DNA of 64,000 nt from Spirometra erinaceieuropaei (lineage: Eukaryota > Platyhelminthes > Cestoda > Diphyllobothriidea > Diphyllobothriidae). The notes below the pieces were generated by a model. The model ran no database searches and had not been told where the DNA came from. It saw only the letters and a program-made list of their open reading frames with translations. The stretch covers positions 485,396-549,395 of the forward strand of contig CACRXP010000177.1 of assembly GCA_902702965.1 (NCBI GenBank), written 5' to 3'. The position numbers and the translations under genes are program-made. Below, piece by piece: positions 12,401-22,717 of the stretch (position 1 is its first letter; each line of letters opens with the position of its first letter).

Positions 12401-15400
12401 GAGAGGTTAGGACAACCCTTCCTCAACCACTCAAAGTACAACCGCGCATTCCGAATAGCTTTTCTTTTGCATACAGCTACTTAACCCCGAATCCACTTGT
12501 AAAAAGCCCTATCATCACCGGTTCCGTATTACAAGTGGCTGGGGTTTGTTATCTCAGGTGCGGCTACATAACCACATCTGACCATCATTTAGTGTAAAAT
12601 GCTAAAATTGAACACATACTTTGTTTGCAATTTTTTTATATTTACTTTGTATTTTTATATTTACTTTCCTCATAACAAAAATAAGAATGCTGAGATCGTT
12701 TGAATATGCCAGAAAAATGAAGGCACAAAAATGGCCCCAATGTTTTCCTTCGTTAGCGCGGACTACTCGGTGGCATTTCGTAGAACGATTCCCAACTCGG
12801 GCACTCAAATTTCCACCCTAGTGTTACCAGTGGTCTGCTTAATGCTTTTCAGGTTTGTTGAAATAAACTCGATCCTTTCGGCAGTCCCAAAGCATGAAAT
12901 CGCGCAAGGAAGCGAGTGAAGGTGGCGTGTACACGATCCACCGGCAACACAGCCACTCGCTGGATATAGAGAATAAGGAGGGCGCGAGCACAACTGGAAA
13001 GCCACGGGGGGAGCCTAGTGATGGAACCGACGGAAATCAGCACCGTCTGAACAATTCCACTTGCAAGTCTACCTGGCCACTCGCTGAATTAGGATGGTAA
13101 AGAGGGCGCAAGCAGGCTTCGAAGCACGCATAGGGAAGCGCATGTGAACTGATGTATGAAGTAACCGAGGTTAACGTATAAGCACTCATCCCCACGTGAC
13201 ACAGTCACTTACTGGACTAAAATTGTAGGCCAGATACAAATATATGATACTTGTAAAGTCAGCGTACTCGCATATAATAACTTTTTTCTTAGAAAGCTAA
13301 TCATGTGGTCTCACTCAGGTGGGGCTGCAGAACCAAACCTTGACAAATTCGATCCTTTCGATAGTCTCAAAGCATAAAATTGAGCGATTTCTCAGTGCTG
13401 CTCGTGATCCGGATCGGGTACAGTATTTTGCAGGCATCATTCGCTATCTTCATACAGACGCCAAAGGATGGCAAAATACTTCCCAGAACAATGGCATGTC
13501 GTTAGCTAGGAAACCTTAGCAATACGCTTGCACGCAACTCAGGTTTTGGGCTGTCCTACCGTCCAGATTGAAGTGATTTGGCGGTATGATAACTTGGGCG
13601 TGAATTTGGTTCCGATGAAGTAGGCTTGTGAGATTTGAGGGTCAACGCTAATGGCCCGAAAGATTCTGATTGGAAAAACAACAGAAATGCTACGTGAACT
13701 GACTCAAATTTACTTATCCGTAGTGCAGTCGTGCGAATTTAGTCTTTCATGTATAGAAATATGTCAACTGGCTGCAGTTATTGATTCAATAAGTGCAACG
13801 CCTCCTCTGCACTGTTACTAACTAATCGTTTGATTTTACAGCTAAACACATCGGTATGCGTTCCAGACACAGTTGAAAAGGCTCACATTCACCTGGAAAT
13901 GGCATACGGAAGTGGGCACTTCCGTTTTCTCCCTACAGGGTTCAGAGTCCCTTCCGGCGACTATATATTAGTGACTAATATGCATGTTGACCCACAAGTT
14001 ACTTTACCACGTTATGGACAATGAACCTTTTGCCCGTTAATTTTGTTATGGTATCCGGAACTGAAAACGAGAGTTTTCCCAACAATGTAAGACAAATGAA
14101 GAAACGCAAATTAACATCACATTTCAGTTTGTCAACATGGACACTTTTATGTCGTTTTCCTTACTGGCGCTTGAATTATCGGGTTGTAGTGGATACACTT
14201 CTGTCTAACCATTATCCACACGTTGCAAGATGATCCCGAGGTTGTTGGAACACGCTGGGACAAATATAGAGTTTATTTGAAATCAAAATATCGCGAAATT
14301 TTTCGCTATTCGCCATTCTGCCTCAGAAGCTCTGATGCGGTTTTGGCCAAAGAGGCAGTTGCGTCATCTTGCTGCCTCCATGTCTCAGATGTGTTTTGCA
14401 CCAAAAGCGACATAAAAGTTGTAACTGTTTCTTGATATCGGGCGTCGGTCACGGTAGCTGTATTGCCAACTGTTTTCAAAATGTAAGACCTGATTACCCT
14501 TTTATATGTAACACCGCATCAAACGACGAGCCTGAAGGGTGTCCTTCATGATGACTGTCTTTATAAAACAAAAACTAGTATTTTGTCCATTCGCAGAGTC
14601 AGTCAGGTGAAAATTGACTCCACCTTCTATTGTCAGATTCTTAATAACGACGTTGTCCCCTTTATTCATATCCTGAATACGGGTTGCACCGTTTAGTCGT
14701 TTGCATCTAATCTACTCATTCACTTGCTCCTGTGGAGCGGGATGCATCGGCCGTACAACGGGACGCCTGGTAAAGAGGGTGCGTGAACATATGCCCGCCT
14801 GACTAGACAGAGGTGAGACCCGATCGGTTTCGAGTTCTATTTTCGCACATTTAATCGATACGGATCACCGAGTCGATGCCAAGGAAGCATTTCAGGCTGT
14901 CTATGCGACACGAACAAGCTTCTCTAAAGGCCTACGCCAACGGATACTAGCAACGGCCGAGGCAGTGGCTATACGGTTAGCGAATCCGGTGTTATGCTGT
15001 CAGAAAACCCTGACACGAGCGCTCTCTTTGCCGTAGCCAACGCCAACCTCACTTGACGACGACAGGCCGCCTCAAATCCCTAATTACAGTGATGGATACT
15101 CCGTGTACTCAATCCAAGAGTATCACTCAAAGACTCGCTTACCCCACTCCTCCAGCTCTAGGGACAAAAACCCGCCGACCTCGTCATGCGGGCGGCGTGG
15201 GGAAGATGAGTGTTAATGACTTAATTGCCCTTGAGAGACCTATAAAAACTGTTAATTTTGTAAATTTTCATTCCTTCATGTAATTGTATTGGCCTGACGA
15301 AGAAGTACCGAAAACACGTTTTTGCCAACTTGACTTTTCAAATGTAACATGGGAATATTTGCGGAATTCAGAAATATATCAACTGGCTGCAGCTATTAAT

Positions 15401-18400
15401 TCAATAAGCGCAACGCCTACTCTGTACTGTTGTTACCTAATCGTATGATTTTACAACTTAATACGTCGGGGTGCGTTCCAGACACAGTTGAGAAGGCTTG
15501 CATTCACCTGGAAATGGCATGCGGAAGTGGGCACTTCCGTTTTATTACTGAACATAGGCTGCAGAGCCCTTTCAGGCGAATATTGGTGACCGGTATACAT
15601 GCTGACTAATGTGGACATGTTGACTACGTTATAGAGAATAAGTCTTTTGTCCGTTAATTTTGTTACGGTATCAGGTACTAAAAACGAGAGTTTTCCCAAC
15701 AATGTAAGACAAATGAAGAAATGCAAATGAACATCCTATTTCAGTTTGTAAACAAGGACAAATAGGATGTGGTCCATGAAATCGCCTCCTACTCTTCTGT
15801 AGGTGATTATGAACGGAGCATATATATATATATATATATATGAAAAATAGAAGAGGTTCTTCGGAAAAGTCGAGTTGTACTCGTGAATTTTTGAGCTGGT
15901 GACACCAACCCGTCGTCAGACGAAATCAAAACGAGGGAGAAAGTTAGGTTGTCACAGTAGACCACGAGTAAAACTCGACTTTTCCGAAGAACCTCTTCTA
16001 TTTTTCATTATATCAACTCGGAATGCATGCCCCCTCTGAGCTACATATATATATATATATAATTTTAAGGGGGGCGCCCACCGATCGTTTCTACAGAACT
16101 CACTCGTCCCGTTGTGCCTTAGGAGCTCTCTCTCTGGAGTCCAACCAGCAGCCGCACAGCGGCACCTTATATAGGCAGAATGGCATTACCGACAAAGACA
16201 AGGGAGACTGGAATAGCCATTTCTGGCTTATTAGCCGTCGCCAGCCAGTCATAACCAACCCTGCCTATATCATGCGCTGGTGAGCTGCTGATGAACAGGT
16301 GAAATTCGCAACATTTAAGACGTCCGGAAGTTCCCACGTCAGTTTCTGTTATCGCATTTCATGAAATACATCACCTAATCTTATTGCTGACAAAGACAAG
16401 GGAGACTGGAATAACCATTTCTGACATATTAGCCGTCGCCAGCCACCGGAATCGTCGCAACCGGCCGAACAGTTTCTTTTTTACTGAACGTAATTTTTTG
16501 TTGACCCATGTACACAGAGAATATTAAGTTGTTCTTTCCAATCCTAAACATCCTTCTCTCTTCCTACGTCAGAGGCTTATCCCGCCATGACCTTATACAA
16601 TGGACTGCCGGAAATTGGATAGAATTTGCAGGAGGATAATGAAGCAAAGTTGAGATAAAAGACAAATCAAAGGCGATAATCAAACGTTGGTTACACTCAC
16701 CGGATCGGCAATTTTTACAATCCAGCTGGGGGGAATGATGAGATTTGCATGCATCCCGAGCGAGCAGTCTCCATTGTAATGCGATTGTTTTAGGCACTCG
16801 GATTTACTGTGATAGGCGACCTTACACCAAGTACATTGTAGAAAAGCTGCGTCCTGAAAGAGTGATTTGTAGGGAAAGTCTGACAGGAAGTCCACAGAAA
16901 GTGGTAATCAGTGAACAATTCTGTTTTAAATTCACTTGATGCGATGATAGTGATGGACAACCGACAAGTTGTCCAGCACTTGAACGGCCTCTGTCTTGGC
17001 CGTCAGAATTGTCGCTTGACATTATGCAGCCAAATCCCAGGCCACAACATTAATTGCACAAAAACCTACACTTCAAGGATCATTCTATGGGAAAAAAGAA
17101 ATAAAATATTTTATAGGACACGATGGTGAGCGGAAATAACAGGAAAACAGCTCTTTGGCATCTATCGCATGTCATAGTTAAACGCAATCCTATCCATCTA
17201 ATATTTAAATTGACAGATATTGTGGACCAGTCAAAGGATCGGAAGAAGGGAGTTCTTCAACTTCGGTTAGCACCAAAGGATTTAGGGTGTTTGCAAAACT
17301 GAAACTACCAGAATTAAGACTGATACTTAAAGTGAACAGAGTTTTGGTAGTCAGATTTCTTTTAAATTGATAGTTATGTTTAAATGAGCGTACTTCACAT
17401 AAATAAAGTTATTTCGAAAACAACTACTTTCAAAACATTTGACAGACCCTTAAACATAGTTCTGCGAAGTAGATGTCTCGGGCGTACCCCGACATTCATC
17501 AGCACACAAATGGAATAGTCTAGCTTGATACAACCCTGATAATACTACTATGTTTACAGTGCTTACTTCGATCAGAACTACTAATTATGTCAGTAATCGT
17601 TTTAAGATATTACTATAATTGTTACTTATGTTATTACTGCCAAGGCCATTATTGTTAATAAAACTATTGAGATTACAGCCATTACTATTGGGAAACCAAT
17701 CGAATACATGGATACAAATGCACCTTCATCTCCTACTTCATTTACCAACATTTCTGGAATTATTAACAGCAATATTACGATTAATGGACTCATAATTTCA
17801 CTTATATTGGAGGTACCAAAACTGGAATTAATCTGCTACTACGAGTGCCGTCCTCACTGTTACCACGCACAAGCACTGCCAAGACTAATATTATTAACGT
17901 CGCTATTGTTCTTTAACACGTCTGGAGCAGTACGATTAGCATATAAAAACTCCCTCCAAAAATTCGAACACATGACACACTATGGGTGTCTTAAATGGTT
18001 AACCACCAGTCGCGATTTCAATAAGTCTTTCCTAGACGAGCCTCGATAGAGGAGTTAGAGAGAGTTGGAATTCATGAAGTGAGGTTTAACTGAGGATGTT
18101 TCACCAATAACGCAAAGGCGTCTAAATTAAATTATGGTAGAAAGCATAGTTTCTCCAGCTGTTTGTTGACACATTACACTGAATTCGTATAGAATTTGGC
18201 CAAATTAAACCCATGCATTTTCGCCCAAAATGCAGAAGTTTTAAGAATATCCCTAACTCTTTATATAATTACTTATTAGTACAATGTAATGCGATAGATA
18301 TGATAAACACGCGAAAACAAACAATGCGGTCATTGGTTCACCGATAGCATTGTCAAACAGAGCGACCAATGACACAGACCACTGGTTATTTGGTTTGAAA

Positions 18401-20458
18401 ACGGGAGAACGTGCGTATGAAACTATACTTTTATTCTCCACCATTGCAAGCCGTAGCGGTTCTCGATGGTAATCAACTCTAACTATGCAACCAAGTATAT
18501 GGCGCTAAACTTCGGTGAAATGCAGAATCACAGCAGGTGTCCGGAAATCAGGACAGATCGAGTATCGTCATTATCACTTAAACATGAACACACTACTAGT
18601 CCAGTTTCCCTAAGTAATAACGGAGGATGAAAACGAAGACATTAATAAACTACTAAAAGCATTGTCTGTCTACAGTATCTGCATACAGCACACACATTCC
18701 TGGTTGTGAAAAACTCTACAATGATCATTTTTGGTACTCGTGTGAGCAAATGGCTTAGTGATGGACACTTGTTAGGTATAATAATTCGTCTTAGCTCGGA
18801 AAAGGTGGCATTTGCCGTCCAGGAGTTGGCGTCCTTTTCAATGTACTTAATACTTGCGTGAAATTGAATAAACACATTTTTAGCCTTACATCGCAGATAA
18901 CGAAAGTAGTCTATAAAAATAATGAAAGGTAATTGTTAACGAGTGCCAACACGCAGGAGCACGATTCTCACACAAACATGACAATCAACACCAAAATTTG
19001 TACTTGGGCGATTTGTTTGAGAACATTCACCCCCTGAATCACAAGCGGCCGTTTCAGTCCAAACGCTGAAGGTTCTTGGCAAACAAGCCAAATTGCTGAC
19101 GTATATATCATGCTTTAGTACGGTAAACTCTAACCGTCTGAGCCACGAGGCCGAACCGGGCGACGCGAGCCTGGTAGATTTCTGGTGGATTGTAGATGCA
19201 TTAGTTAGGAATTCCTGCTTGGGCAGTCGGCTTACTGTATCAGATTTGGTGGAGTCCAGACGTTGCAGTAGGTTGGGCGGGTAACTAGACCCAAATGTGA
19301 TTAAACTCGCATCGTCCGGCGGGGCCTCGGAGCTCAGGTGGTTAGAGCGTTAGCTGTACTAACGCCTCTCCTTGCTGTCGCGGGTTCAAATCCTACCGAG
19401 TCTTCGAGTTTTTCACAAATGGATCAATATGAATTATTTTAAATCCGCCAAAACACTTTTGTACTTGCAAAACCAAACAAAAGTGCTTTCAGTTAGAATA
19501 AGTTTTCGAAATCAGGAGTCCGAATGTGAATCCTGTGGGAAATACTAATGGTACATTGCAGAACTCGTGACCTACCTTGAAAAAAAACTTGTTTTGAGTC
19601 GACTAAAAGGTAAAAAAGTTAATGGACTGGATTAATCCTTTAAAAGTATAGAAAAAAAACAGCAGAATAGTTAATCAAGCCTTGCGGACGACTAATAAAT
19701 AGTTTTAGCAAATACATATTTAACTACTTTTTTGGCTTATTGTCTTACGAACAAACAGCCGATTAAAAAAAGGCACAATATCCTTCTTAAAAATATAGAA
19801 ATGACATAATGTATCCAGTATGAAGAATATTAAACAACTTGTTCATGGGAATGCCGCGGCATTTTGTCATGTCTTTAGTCGCACAACCGAAGTCTATTGA
19901 AAAACGTCCAAAACCTGAAGGGAAATTTTCAAGCCCTATTCCAGGATCCTATATAAAAATCACTGAAAAGCTTATTGTTAAGTCAACCTCTTGTGATCCT
20001 CCATCCACGTCTTTTCGTTAAAAAACTCTCCTACTTACACAAACGGTCTCTTTTTCTCACATTTAGTTTAAGGGAGGAGTATCAGTTTATCACCGGTTTG
20101 TTGGCCACTACGCCTTTTTTTAAAAAAAACAGGCAAGCAAATAAATGATTTAACATTCGAAATGTCAGATGTTTCAAAACGTAACCTGTATTTGTAGCTT
20201 GCAATTTTGCTTTCAGAATTTTTAGGCATTTATACCTCCCTGAGTGTTTTATGAATAAGGATCCTGGAACAAAATCCGTAGGCGGATTTTAACTGCAGTA
20301 AAAAAAACCTCAGCTGCAAACTGGTTTTGACAGTTTAGTTCCATTTTTGTGTTTTTTGGTTATTTCATAAAGTAAACGCTGAAAAAATAAACCTTTCCAC
20401 ACGCGTTGCATCTGAGATCCGTCTGACGCCGCTCGATCCAGTGGTGTTTCACGGAAGA
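3353..20458 (-). CDS. dgkz/dgki-like: Diacylglycerol kinase, type IV (zeta/iota/rdgA class), partial gene of six exons
   Basis: The enzyme phosphorylates diacylglycerol to phosphatidic acid with ATP, ending DAG signalling at membranes. Exons in order of transcription are 20393-20458, 19576-19602, 16701-16853, 11625-11995, 3789-3963 and 3353-3423. They give 863 nt (287 codons plus 2 nt), and every junction keeps phase. They encode the second C1 zinc-finger domain, a Ser/Thr/Pro-rich linker and the first half of the DAGK catalytic domain with CGGDGTVGW and [13 protein letters not shown]. Type IV is chosen from NPRQIF, HWGPGYTDD, the IIPPSWIVK end of the C1 domain and the PFVIKP lead-in; these resemble zeta/iota and fly rdgA more than alpha, theta or epsilon. 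Introns are about 0.37, 7.7, 4.7, 2.7 and 0.8 kb. The first C1 domain and N-terminus were not found. The remaining kinase part, ankyrin repeats and stop lie beyond position 1. No frameshift or stop is seen in the exons, so the gene appears intact. Confidence 0.9.
3424..3788 (-). other. DGK intron, 365 nt
   Basis: Shortest intron of the gene, starting gtaagt and ending ttttttcag on the minus strand. It is AT-rich; no repeat recognised. Confidence 0.85.
3789..3963 (-). CDS. dgkz/dgki-like: DGK exon: nucleotide-binding core with GGDGT
   Basis: 175 nt, phase 2 in and 0 out, from acceptor gctttaaag to donor gtaagt. It reads LQLYGRIPN, then [20 protein letters not shown], then [24 protein letters not shown] is the ATP-binding motif of the lipid-kinase fold and is required for activity in the family. 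The Gly codon formed across the junction with exon 11625-11995 places it directly after NGPHL, with the same spacing as in zeta/iota. No disabling change is seen. Confidence 0.95.
5930..6300. other. C-rich low-complexity block in a DGK intron
   Basis: Repeated short runs of C (CACCCCCGCC, TTACCCCCCGG, GCCTCCCCC) make the minus strand G-rich here. No gene or known repeat recognised. Confidence 0.5.
9270..9625 (+). repeat. Interspersed repeat with internal TTAGGG-like block, copy 1
   Basis: Begins GGTAGCCCCACCTCATGGAC, followed by about 120 nt of degenerate GGGTTAGGGTTAGG, then a conserved 3' part (ACAACCGCACATTCCAAATG, GCTTTTCTTTTGCATAC, ACTGGGGTTTGTTTAC, ACATAACCACATC). The same order is found at 12335-12600 and, inverted, at 26400-26735, so the telomere-like block is part of the element. 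Confidence 0.75.
10547..10705 (+). mobile_element. SINE, diverged partial copy
   Basis: Body GGGTATGGCTGGCGGACGAC and AACAAGCCAGAAGTGGCCAT, lacking the tail hairpin. Confidence 0.6.
10758..10980 (-). mobile_element. SINE type A, inverted copy
   Basis: Tail to body order on the minus strand: GGGGGCGCTCATCGAT, GGAACTCACTCGTTCGG, then TTCTGGCTTATTAGCTGTCG. Confidence 0.75.
10981..11244 (+). mobile_element. SINE type A, tail fragment followed by a full head and body
   Basis: GCACAACGGAACGATTGAG tail at 10981-11055, then a new copy with head GGCCCAGTGGTTAGAGGCG and body ending CTTGTCTTTGTCGGTAAT at 11242. Back to back with the inverted copy at 10758-10980. Confidence 0.75.
11625..11995 (-). CDS. 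dgkz/dgki-like: DGK exon: linker and start of the catalytic domain
   Basis: About 123 codons, phase 0 in and phase 2 out, ending at donor gtgagt. The first 70 residues are rich in Ser, Thr, Pro and Arg and look disordered. They occupy the place where zeta/iota have a Lys-rich phosphorylated linker, but the Lys-rich run is not seen. The end reads PFVIKPNPK, then [20 protein letters not shown] and [11 protein letters not shown], the conserved opening of the DAGK catalytic domain. The 3' side is certain. The 5' acceptor is less so: ttttattttaccgag at 11996 keeps phase with the upstream exon, whereas other nearby AG sites do not. Confidence 0.9.
12335..12600 (+). repeat. Interspersed repeat with internal TTAGGG-like block, copy 2
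   Basis: TTTGGGGTTAGGGTTACGGG block followed by ACAACCGCGCATTCCGAATA, CTTTTCTTTTGCATACAGC and GGCTGGGGTTTGTTATC, collinear with 9270-9625. The GGTAGCCCCACC start is not preserved. Confidence 0.7.
12890..13400 (+). repeat. Low-copy repeat block, related to 33700-34510
   Basis: Shares GAAGCACGC, AAGTAACCGAGGTTAACGTA, CACAGTCACTTACTGGA, GAAAGCTAATCATGTGG and GGTGGGGCTGCAGAACCAAA with 33960-34210 and 34290-34500, in the same order. Confidence 0.6.
13745..14150 (+). repeat. 400-bp duplicated segment, copy 1
   Basis: Direct repeat of 15365-15765: CAACTGGCTGCAG, TGCGTTCCAGACACAGTTGA, CACCTGGAAATGGCAT, GAAGTGGGCACTTCCGTTTT and GAGAGTTTTCCCAACAATGT in both. A 64-codon frame at 13830-14024 is open here but broken in the other copy. 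Confidence 0.75.
15365..15765 (+). repeat. 400-bp duplicated segment, copy 2
   Basis: See 13745-14150; offset about 1.62 kb, with scattered substitutions and small indels. Confidence 0.75.
15841..16007. mobile_element. MITE with 45-bp terminal inverted repeats in a TA microsatellite
   Basis: Left TIR 15841-15885 (starts TGAAAAATAGAAGAGGTTCT) and right TIR 15963-16007 are reverse complements with one mismatch, around a 77-bp core. It is flanked by (TA)n at 15820-15840 and TTATAT on the right, consistent with insertion at TA as in Tc1/mariner-type elements. No ORF. Confidence 0.8.
16044..16062. repeat. (TA)n microsatellite
   Basis: Uninterrupted TA dinucleotides. Several other (TA)n tracts sit beside mobile elements at 15820, 23887, 24200, 24722, 47148 and 48294. 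Confidence 0.9.
16066..16262 (-). mobile_element. SINE type A, inverted copy
   Basis: GGGGGGCGCCCACCGATCG tail, AACTCACTCGTCCCGTTG and GCCATTTCTGGCTTATTAGC in minus order. A short second piece of the body recurs at 16386-16445. Confidence 0.75.
16701..16853 (-). CDS. dgkz/dgki-like: DGK exon: second half of the second C1 domain
   Basis: This exon of 51 codons, phase 0/0, runs from acceptor ctctttcag to donor gtgagt. It reads [14 protein letters not shown], then a further Cys in GDCSLGMHA, then [12 protein letters not shown]. The Cys/His spacing (CxxC, x4, H, x4, C, x9, C) is that of the C-terminal half of an atypical DGK C1 domain. IIPPSWI just after the last Cys is a hallmark of the family. 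It is one of the clearest exons here. Confidence 0.92.
16854..19575 (-). other. DGK intron, about 2.7 kb
   Basis: Lies between the microexon and the exon for the second half of the C1 domain. It contains a degenerate ATT/ACT-rich stretch (about 17550-17960) and a tRNA-derived SINE (about 19110-19440). Nothing else recognised. Confidence 0.65.
19110..19440 (+). mobile_element. Second tRNA-derived SINE family, with an inverted head fragment upstream
   Basis: The forward head at 19320-19405 has A-box-like GCTCAGGTGGTTAGAGCG and B-box-like GCGGGTTCAAATCC, followed by TTTTCACAAATGGATCAATA. At 19125-19160, AACCGTCTGAGCCACGAGGC is the same head in inverse orientation. The linker has AGGTTGGGCGGGTAACTAGA, also present next to copies at 41385 and 63980. 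Confidence 0.7.
19576..19602 (-). CDS. dgkz/dgki-like: DGK microexon of 27 nt inside the second C1 domain
   Basis: Nine codons (STQNKFFFK) lie between acceptor ccttttag and donor gtaggt, phase 0 on both sides. Without it, the C1 domain would have only 8 residues between its two CxxC pairs (CNAC and CTWC). With it there are 17 (GK, then these nine, then DAAFLQ), close to the 19 of the vertebrate zeta form as recalled from the family. The order Q-N-K-F-F-F-K also resembles the F-Q-Q-K-F stretch at this place in homologues. It was found by searching the intron for a phase-compatible exon, so the call rests on splice sites, phase and modest residue similarity. Confidence 0.68.
19603..20392 (-). 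other. DGK intron, about 0.8 kb
   Basis: AT-rich, with homopolymer runs. No repeat or gene recognised. Confidence 0.65.
20393..20458 (-). CDS. dgkz/dgki-like: DGK exon: first half of the second C1 domain
   Basis: This exon of 22 codons is phase 0 at both ends. It follows the acceptor gtttctag and ends at AAG before gtttat. It reads KHHWIERRQ, then CNACGK, matching the HHWVHRR...CxxCGK start of the second C1 domain in type IV kinases. The two His and the CxxC pair are zinc ligands. The donor gtttat is weaker than the others, but the next predicted exon fits in phase. An in-frame TAG sits immediately upstream, inside the acceptor, which fixes the exon start. Confidence 0.82.
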
Positions 20459-22717
20459 CTAGAAACAATGAAAGCAGAGGGACTGAAAATCCGAGAAAGG
20501 AAAACGTTTAACAATATAATAATCTTTAGTGAAAAACAACAAATATTTCGCAGTTCCCGACTGCCTTTATGGTTTACTGAGCATTTTCATCATGCATCGG
20601 AGCTTACTAGATATTGTATCAAGTGCTTAAGGGCACTTTTAACTAAGAACTATTCATTAAATCGTTTTGTGCTTCCTGAAACCAATTCACGTGTTCAGTT
20701 AAGTAGTATAGCACAACGGGTACTTGCGTTACAAAGGACGCAAAATATTGTACATCTAAAACATAGGCATCTCTTCCAGACACAGTTCTACTTCTTTGAG
20801 TGCCTTTATCATTTATGTCGAAGCAATTAAGAGAACGGTTTTGATCCTCTTTAAAAATTCTGTAAAGTTCGAAATCATTTGCCATGCGAGCCGGTGTTGC
20901 CTACGTAATCATAACAACTCGGTTTTTAAAAGCCTTCTATAGTCATGATGTTTGACATTGTGTTTTGTCCCTTGCAGCGAACGCAACTCAAGTCAAACCT
21001 TTGTCGTCGTATTGTGATCTACAAAGTTACCGTGGTAAACAAGCATTAGGGGACGACTGGTTGGTAGTACATTCATCATCCATGGTCAGACTTAATTAAA
21101 TTAATATTCGTACGTTGGAGAAACTGCGGTTTATTCTTTACAAGTAAATTGCACAATCAATTCCTGCCAGAGATGCTATTACGTACAGCACCTATCACCG
21201 TGTCTGCCTACTGCAAAAAGGTTCGCCGTTATGGATCTCCGTAAATCGCAATATCGGATGAATCTTGTAGTTTTTACCTACTCAATGCGTTTTCGTCGTT
21301 AAATTTATTCATTCTCCCAAATTACAAAAGATCAATGAAACAATCAGGCCTTGTTAAATCTCCCGGCGTTTTCAACGGTGGCCGGGCTAAGTGGATAGTC
21401 TGTGTCAATAGGTGCGTATGAAATCTATACATCCTTAGACCGGCCGACGCAAGCGATCCATTGGACCAATAAGCGGGTCGGATGAGAGGATGCGGCGAGC
21501 ATTAATCGGGCTACACGGAGTTGCGCGTATGACATAACAACTGCTAAACATAGGGGCGCCTATGAGGAGCTCACACAGTCCAAGCCGCCTACAGCCAATC
21601 CTAACATAAGATGGTTGACCGGCTCGGATACTGGACCGGTGCTTGCGAGAGGGAGGGAAGACTCTGTCTTCAAGGTCCTCACAACATATTTCTCGTTAGC
21701 AAAAAATGACGCACTTTTAAAAGTATCACACTGCGCTAAAAGCCGAGGCCTGGAGGGCCGCAAACTGATGAGACAATTCGGTCTTCTCAGGAAGGACAGT
21801 CAGCCCACAAGGGCTCCTTTTTGATGTCTCCTTTACAGCATTCGTTTCCAGATGGGATCTGAGACGTTTCCGTACGGTTTCTGTGAGACCTTGATCCCTC
21901 AGGTGCAGACCAAGCGCGTGTTGCACGCGTATAAGTGCTGTCTAGCTTTGTTAGCCACTATGCTTGACCCCGTTTCCGGTTCAAGTTGGTGGGGGCGGGG
22001 AGAGTGCGATAGATTCTATGAAAGCTTACTATCACTTTAGACCAATTAATGCGCAAGTGATCGATAGTCTTTCTTCCCACCATGGACATCATATCGGGCG
22101 ATTGCCGAACTGTCATGTCAAAGGTGTATTGCTGCTGAATAAGAGAAATCCGATTTTTACACATAAAAAGTGCAATCAAGCAGAAACGTTTAGACACTAA
22201 CGTCACTAGCACTATGTTAACGGACTTTATTATTTTATGCGACTCTCAGTTGCTATCAGTTGTTATTGTTTTCTAAAAGTAACTACACGATTTGCGAGCA
22301 AATGTGCGACTCATGCACGCAAGCACGCCTGCACTCAAGCTCGGAACAAAAACAAGTCGTATATCTGCGGAACTTTCTATACGACGCGAACTGCCCGAAA
22401 GTCAAATAATTAAAAAATGTATTTGAAAGAACAAACGAGAAAGGTGGATACACACGGCACATGATAACCTATCCCCGCCGCTGGAAAAATTAGCGGAACT
22501 GGAGAACGCCTAAGTGGTAAAATGTGAAAAATGTGTTGGTTAGAATGCAGTTGACTGTTCACTATACAACCATACAAGAGCTGTGACAAAAATATTTAAC
22601 ATGAAGGCCGGTGTCATTCTAGAAGAGAAATAAACCCGGTTAGTCATTTTCTTAGATGTTTTATACAGGGTTGTTTAGGCTGTGTAAGTAGAAGGGTTTT
22701 AGTCTTGATAGCATCCC
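20459..22717. other. No gene recognised
   Basis: Presumed further DGK intron, since the first C1 domain should lie upstream on the minus strand. I searched for its Cys/His pattern and did not find it. Open frames at 20441-20830 and 21560-22212 match nothing known. Confidence 0.4.

Larger units (their letters stand above)
11996..16700 (-). other. DGK intron, about 4.7 kb
   Basis: Starts gtgagt after the C1 exon. It holds a TTAGGG-bearing repeat (12335-12600), a moderately repeated block (12890-13400, related to 33700-34510), a 400-bp duplicated segment (13745-14150 and 15365-15765), a MITE (15841-16007) and SINE fragments (16066-16445). Confidence 0.75.

Noticed and set aside
13830..14024. 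64-codon frame in the duplicated intronic segment as a small gene
   Set aside because: The duplicate at 15365-15765 breaks the frame after about 30 codons and there is no family match.
15288..15320. Hammerhead-like CTGACGA...CGAAAAC
   Set aside because: The segment between the core halves (AGAAGTAC) cannot form a stem.
15841..16007. CRISPR-like or rho-independent-terminator-like hairpin
   Set aside because: TIRs flanking a core in a TA tract, in a eukaryotic intron, fit a MITE. There is no repeat-spacer array.
17708..18049. 113-codon plus frame
   Set aside because: Lies in a degenerate ATT/ACT-rich stretch of a DGK intron. Low-complexity product.
19320..19405. tRNA gene
   Set aside because: A and B boxes are present, but several diverged copies with the same linker and 3' part show a tRNA-derived SINE. 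The head does not form a convincing cloverleaf by eye.
20441..20830. 129-codon plus-strand frame
   Set aside because: Overlaps the minus-strand DGK exon 20393-20458 at its start. No motif, AT-rich composition; most likely chance.
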